Shown here: positions 20,562 to 25,233 of the stretch, piece by piece
Numbering within the stretch: position 1 is the stretch's first letter
Layout of the letters: every line of letters begins with the position of its first letter
Assembly: GCA_036897485.1 (NCBI GenBank)
Contig: JAYMTF010001225.1
Coordinates: 1 to 25,233, forward strand
Direction: 5' to 3'
Length of the DNA: 25,233 nucleotides
Source: Pelargonium nanum
Taxonomy: Eukaryota > Streptophyta > Magnoliopsida > Geraniales > Geraniaceae
Notes under the pieces: model-generated
What the model was told of the DNA's origin: nothing
The model's database searches: none
Seen by the model: the letters and a program-made list of their open reading frames with translations, nothing else
Program-made: the position numbers and the translations under genes

Positions 20562-22160
20562 GTAAGTTTTACATACACTAACACCAAGATTGAGAGGTTG
20601 AAGATAACAAAATGGACTTAGATTGTGCACAGGCAAAGATTTTTTTATTTTCTTGTTTCTGTTTTTTGTTTTTGTTGATCGCAAGGGATGGGGAGGGGGA
20701 AGAGGAGATGTGTGGTGAAATGGAAGTGTTTGTCAAAAGGCTCTCCTTGCTTGTAGCCCTATCATGTGGGCAACAATCTCTTTAAACCAAAATTTTGTTA
20801 TTCTTTAATTCAAGAGTTTCTATTTTAGGAGTGCAAGAGCTCTAACAATTTGTTTAAGTTTAAGACTGCTCACGTGGTACTGAGGATCATGAGTTGACAT
20901 GAGATTGGGAGCAATTCTCTGACTCTTACGTTCATCCATACCTTGTACGTATTGCTACGATGCCTCATGTTACCGTTTTCAGCTCGCTCATAAAAATAAG
21001 TATGAGTTTTACAAGTAAAGACAATTTTAAAATTAGTAAAATAAGTCGTGCATTAGATAAACATAAAAGAAATGAGCTACTACTTGAAACTCAAACATTT
21101 ATACATACATTCTTTCGTGTTGAACAACCTAGGATACAACTAATTAGACCTCGTGGCGATAGTGAACACATATATATAGTTTCTCCTCATTGACAAAAAT
21201 GGGATAAGCCTTCCCCAACGATCATCTGGAGCTAAACACTCTCACGTCAACCGCAAGGAGCAAGTCTTTGTCTACGAACCTTTACCATCTCAGTCTCATC
21301 AAGAAAATTTATGTTTTGCGAGGAACGTCTGCGAGAGTCAATTTCAGATCATCGTATTTTGCAATCATGGCTCAAAATTAAAATTTAAGAGGAATTAATG
21401 TATTCGGATTGTCACACAAAGCCTTTTTTTCGATTGTGTCAAAACTTTGCAAGCGTTTTTTAGTGAGGTTATCCCTTACAATATTTATTTTTATTCAAGC
21501 ATGAGATTTTGCTACAGATTCCTCTTAAACCGCATGAATGTGACATTGGAGGTCATGGAGCGTTTGTGTGATCATGCATGTCTTAGGATAGTGTGTAGTG
21601 AAGCACACTGTGATATATATGGATCGTGTGTAGGGGCTCCTAAGAGATGGATGAGAGATCATATGGGGTGAGGCACATTGAGGTATGGTGAATGTGAGGA
21701 GCCTCATGTGATTGTGGGCATGGATCGTGCACGGATAGGACATGGAGGTCCTGCAATGACACATGGTGGTCACTGATTTAGCCACGTTTCAGATGACGAC
21801 ATGTGGCAACTTACGTGTTGTGATGACGTGACAAATTAATGGCATAAGCAGGCGCGTGATGCACTAGACAATCTCCATTCTTTGTGTATGTGTGAACATT
21901 TTGAGACATTTCATGTCTATTTGAGTTCGATACGGCTCTTGATTGAATAATAATCATGTTATTTGTATACATCTACTTGAAATGACAAACTTATCAATCT
22001 CTTTTAATGATTCTTGGTGGACCCGTCTCCAGGCCAACTCTAAAGTACTTGGGTTATGACTTAGTGATAATTTGAAGACTCTTCTAACCATTTTTGGATA
22101 CACCTATATGTGTCAAGCTCTCTACTAGCAAAATTGGTTATAAATTTTCATGTACCATCA
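20562..22160. other. upstream region of the DUF620 gene and gene-poor intergenic DNA
   Basis: Just upstream of the DUF620 ATG the transcribed strand is CT-rich (about 20685-20715), consistent with a 5' UTR pyrimidine patch. A G-box CACGTG is at 20871-20876. Between about 20880 and 21960 there is less AT-rich DNA without a frame I recognise. It includes a segment at about 21540-21870 with recurring short GTG/CATG words that could be an eroded transposon. I cannot classify it. Confidence 0.35.
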
Positions 22161-22333
22161 GTTAGTATATAAGCATGCATTTATAATAATGAGTATATAT
22201 ACATATATTTATATAATTGATGTATAATATAATAGCTGGTATGTTACATGCATGTATTAAAATTTATTGGTATATATATTGTATTTGTAATATCTGTTAT
22301 ATATAATAGTTGGTATATAAACGAGTATTTATA
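22161..22333. repeat. degenerate 74-bp tandem repeat, about 2.3 copies
   Basis: Units begin GTTAGTAT (22161), GCTGGTAT (22235) and GTTGGTAT (22309), exactly 74 bases apart. The first two both contain CATGCAT near the start and end in ATATAATA or TATATAATA. The unit is nearly all A and T. Unit 3 fades after about 25 bases. The DNA is very AT-rich and could act as a low-stability or matrix-attachment-like segment, but that is a guess. Confidence 0.6.
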
Positions 22334-22483
22334 TAGGCAGATTTATTTACTGGTTAATAAACTCAAGAAAATTTAACACGTAATGACAGTGACTATGTCA
22401 ATGGCAATCTTAAGATAGAAATAGTACAATAACTGAATTGGAGCATGATACAAGATGCAAACGTGAAAGACCATTTAAAAAAA
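22334..22483. other. short AT-rich intergenic stretch
   Basis: Nothing recognised between the 74-bp repeat and the MITE. Confidence 0.4.
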
Positions 22484-22802
22484 TTTCCTAATGAGTAATG
22501 CTATATGTACAAAACTTTGTACAAAATTCTATGCACAAAGTGATGTGTCAATTAGTTAGATATGACACATCAAATATTTTGATAATGAGGTGGACGAATA
22601 AAAATTTGCCAAGTGTACAATATGTGTTATAAACCGGGCGGTCCGCGCCAAAAATTCATGGGAGGGTGGTGGTATCATATATGTCGGGTTATTATTCGTT
22701 TAAACTTAATTTTGAAACATAAAAATAAAAAAACGTATTTGTCACATAGGCTGCCACATCATTTGTATAGATTTGGGGCAAATAGCATTTTTCTTTCCTA
22801 AT
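22484..22802. mobile_element. Mutator-type MITE (301 bp) with 9-bp target-site duplication
   Basis: A perfect direct repeat TTTCCTAAT flanks the element at 22484-22492 and 22794-22802. The 301-bp body begins GAGTAATGCTATATG, and its right end read inward is GAAAAATGCTATTTG. The terminal inverted repeats match at 10 of the first 12 positions and stay similar to about position 22. A 9-bp duplication is the hallmark of Mutator-like elements. The body has no coding potential, so it is non-autonomous. It also holds a perfect 10-bp hairpin, TGATGTGTCA (22541-22550) and TGACACATCA (22563-22572). Confidence 0.75.
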
Positions 22803-22982
22803 TAGCAATAACGGTCGAATTATAAAAAATTACAAAACGTACTACAATAGTTTAAATCTAAACGCTTTTATGGCCCTGAGAATATCGCTCCTTACTTACA
22901 GAGTTACAGTACCCTCCAAATCAACTAACTACATACCCTGATATAGTAAAAATAAATTTTAAACAAAATAAAAATAACAACA
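22803..22982 (-). other. 3' flank of the PLT6-like gene
   Basis: AT-rich, presumably 3' UTR of the transporter. The MITE ends 180 bases past the stop codon, so it could lie at or near the transcript end. Confidence 0.4.
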
Positions 22983-24583
22983 TTATGCATTAGTGCTGGT
23001 CTGTTGATTCTCTGCACCAGCAGCTTCTCTTTTAAGCTTAGCCCTCCCTCCTTTTGTAAACAATACCTCCATATCTTCCAACGACACACCTTTCGTCTCC
23101 GGCAAGAAAAAGTAGAAGAACAGCCACGCCAACGTGGCCATTCCGGAGAACAAAAAGAACGCTCCTCCGATGGTAATGGCTTTATAAATAGAAATAAAAG
23201 TCATCGAAACGGTGGCGTTCATGATTCTGTTCACCGCCACTCCTATGCTAGCTCCCTGTGCCCTCAGCTTTAACGGAAAGATCTCCGAACTGTAGACCCA
23301 CGTAATTGGGCCCAACCCGATTGAATAAAACGCCACAAAAATGTACACCGTTGCAATGCTGAGCACTAGGGCCCACTTCAGCGGGTCCTTGGCGTGGTGC
23401 TCCGCCATGGTGAGTGTAAACCCTAGCGTCGCTAAGGCCGCGACCATCCCTGCGACGCCGGTGAGGAGGAGGCGCCGGCGGCCGACCCGGTCGAGCAAGA
23501 ACGTTGCGATGAAGATGAAGAGGGTTTTGGTGAGCCCGACTCCGATGGTGGCGAGTAGGAGCTTGTCTTTTCCGGTGACTCCGGCTTTCTTGAATATTCT
23601 TGGACTGTAAAGAACCACCGCTTCGATGCCGGAGGCGTGCTGGAAGAAGTGGATTCCGACGGCGGCGAGGAGGATCCAACGGACGGGAGGGGTCGGCCGG
23701 ATCAAGAGTTCCTTCCACACCGCCTCGCCGCGGGTGTTTCGGGTCATCTTGACCACGTCGTCATTGCAGTTCTCGTCTATGCCGGCGGCGATTTTCACGT
23801 CCCGGAAACGGGACAGAGCTTCTTCTTTTGTGTTCGAGACCTGGAGGAGGATCTTCTTGCCCTCCGCTAACCGGCCCTGCAAGACCAGCCACCGCGGCGA
23901 CTCCGGCATTTTCAAGATTCCGAATATGAGCCCCAGCGACGGCGCCGCCGCGATGCCGAGCATGAGGCGCCACCCGAGCTTTAGCGGCGCTTTCGCCAGG
24001 AAATAGTTGGATATGTAGCCAAGCAAGATGCCGAAGCTGATGCAGAGCTCCGGCAAGGAGGTGAGGAAGCCTCGGGAGGACGGAGAGGAAACCTCGGCGG
24101 AGTAGACGGGGGCGATCATGAGAGCGAAGCCGACGCCGATGCCGGCGGTGCACCTTCCGGTCATTAGAACGGCGTAGGACGGGCCGTAGCCCATCAGAAC
24201 CGCGCCGAGAAGGAAGAGGATGGCGGCAAGGACGATGGTGTAGCGGCGGCCGATGTAGTCGGAGGTTCTCCCGGCGGCGAGAGCCCCCACTAGGGCACAG
24301 AAGTTTAAGATTCCGGCGAGAACCTCCACTTGGGTGTCATTGATTTTGAGATCTTCCTTTATATACAACATGGCACCACTCATAACACCGGTGTCTGAAA
24401 AAAAAAATCCAAAATTTAAACCACATGAAAAGAAGAAAAAAAAACTGAAGTAAAAATTAAATTAAAAATTCACATACCATAGCCAAAAATTATGGAGATT
24501 ATGGAGGCAACAATGGAACAAGCACAAGCATATTTGTTGAAACTTTTGTCAAATTCTGCTCTACTACCAATATTATCATCCAT
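22983..24583 (-). CDS. PLT6: polyol/monosaccharide transporter, PLT6-like (major facilitator superfamily)
   Basis: Likely plasma-membrane H+ symporter for sugar alcohols and some monosaccharides. Exons 24583-24478 and 24394-22983 are joined inside a codon (GGCTATG|GTATGT...TTTCAG|ACACC) over an 83-base intron, giving 505 aa, normal for the family. The first exon encodes MDDNIGSRAEFDKSFNKYAC and the start of helix 1. Sugar-transporter signatures follow: GRTSDYIGRR (77-86), PESPRWL (199-205), QHASGIEAVVLYSPR (about 287-301), DRVGRRR (337-343), GPITWVYSSEIFP (397-409) and PETKG (467-471). These give the usual 12-helix plan with a central loop. The QHASGIEAV block and overall wording are closest, from memory, to Arabidopsis polyol transporter 6. 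Coding DNA is markedly richer in G and C than the neighbours, without other sign of transfer. It appears intact. Substrate choice cannot be read from sequence. Confidence 0.93.
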
Positions 24584-24655
24584 GGTTTCTCTATCTCTGA
24601 TAAATCCAAAATTGTAAATTAAATTGCTCCTCCGATGGGTCTTAAAAGCTGTGTT

Positions 24656-24663
24656 ATTATATA
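24656..24663 (-). promoter_or_regulatory. TATA box of the PLT6-like gene
   Basis: TATATAAT on the minus strand, about 73 bases upstream of the ATG. A start near 24625 would give a leader of roughly 40 bases. Confidence 0.55.
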
Positions 24664-25233
24664 GAAGAAAAGGTCAGCGCATGGAATTGAGTCTCACTAT
24701 CTCAGTGGCTCCCACAATTAAATAGTGCAGTCTGGAAGACAAAACAGAAATGGATTATGTATTTTTTTCTGGAGTTAGTTCCTGAATCTATAATGTTTCA
24801 TGTGTGAATTAGAGTTATTGTTGTCTATATATGAACTGGTTTCTTAATTTTACCGAAAAGCAAACACGTCAAGTGTTGTAGTTCCGTATTTGTGGGAAAG
24901 TTTGGGAGTGAATTGATGAGTAATGGCCATGTGTTGAATTTGGATAAGAATGATAAGTAAAAATTGGAGCTGAATATTGGTCCGATTTTGGCGGCTTGAT
25001 GATATGGTCCGCACTCGGTCTTCCCTCTTCCTAGGATCCATTTTCTTCTCCACAAAAACAATTCACTTCAATTTCGCACTCAAATATTTTTTCGGAAAAG
25101 TATTTTTTCATGTATAATTTTTTCATGTATTTTCACATATGTATTTGATATTATTAATGAAAATGTTTAGGGTAGATTATGGAGAAGTTTCAATATTCTA
25201 ATGATTTCATTACAAATATTAATATTTTGTACA
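24664..25233. other. upstream region of the PLT6-like gene
   Basis: AT-rich promoter-side DNA to the window end. Short open frames at about 24825-25061 look like chance. Tandem TTTTTCATGTAT copies occur near 25105-25130. No gene is recognised. Confidence 0.4.

Noticed and set aside
23626..24006. Plus-strand frame opposite the transporter
   Set aside because: Antisense shadow with no start context, splice support or family similarity.
23248..24153. Minus-strand frames in other phases within the transporter exon (Arg/Pro/His-rich)
   Set aside because: They are alternate-frame shadows of GC-rich coding DNA. The transporter frame explains the region fully.
1..25233. CRISPR arrays, operons, prokaryotic promoters, tRNA or rRNA genes
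   Set aside because: There is no repeat-spacer array, no cloverleaf with A and B boxes and no rRNA-like stretch that I could see. The gene structures are plant nuclear.

Overview
This window is nuclear DNA from a flowering plant, most likely a eudicot. The evidence is AT-rich intergenic and intronic sequence, GT-AG introns, introns in the 5' leaders, plant-only protein families (DUF1195, DUF620, a polyol transporter of the PLT type, F-box proteins with an F-box-associated domain) and plant-type simple repeats. I cannot name the species. Every exon-intron structure below was read by eye from reading frame, splice consensus and family similarity, with no transcript evidence.

Layout. Positions 1-220 look like the 3' end of a plus-strand transcript whose coding part lies outside the window. 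Two related F-box genes lie head to tail on the minus strand (CDS 719-2633 and 5316-6389). Each appears to have a 1.5-1.6 kb intron in its 5' leader. A broken non-LTR retrotransposon tail with a very G-rich tract sits at 8479-8894. Two plus-strand genes follow: a small single-pass membrane protein of the DUF1195 type (9630-12738, three exons) and an ANP32-type leucine-rich-repeat protein with a very long acidic tail (14742-17489, two exons). A DUF620 gene (18539-20561, three exons, minus) converges on the ANP32 gene. About 2.4 kb of gene-poor DNA follows, holding a degenerate 74-bp tandem repeat and a well-delimited Mutator-type MITE. Last is a polyol-transporter gene like Arabidopsis PLT6 (22983-24583, two exons, minus) and its upstream region.

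The genes do not form a pathway: this is an ordinary mosaic of independently transcribed loci. The F-box pair is a local duplication and would encode substrate receptors of SCF ubiquitin ligases. The ANP32 protein would be nuclear and histone- or phosphatase-related. The PLT protein would be a plasma-membrane H+/polyol or monosaccharide symporter. DUF1195 and DUF620 are plant families without a settled function. I found no tRNA, rRNA, CRISPR array or intact transposon. The most interesting signals are non-coding or structural: three diverged copies of a CTGTTTGG-containing motif in the leader intron of the second F-box gene, the Mutator MITE with a perfect 9-bp target duplication, an acidic three-copy peptide repeat present in only one F-box paralogue, upstream AUGs in front of the ANP32 gene, and a promoter with several palindromic bZIP-type sites.
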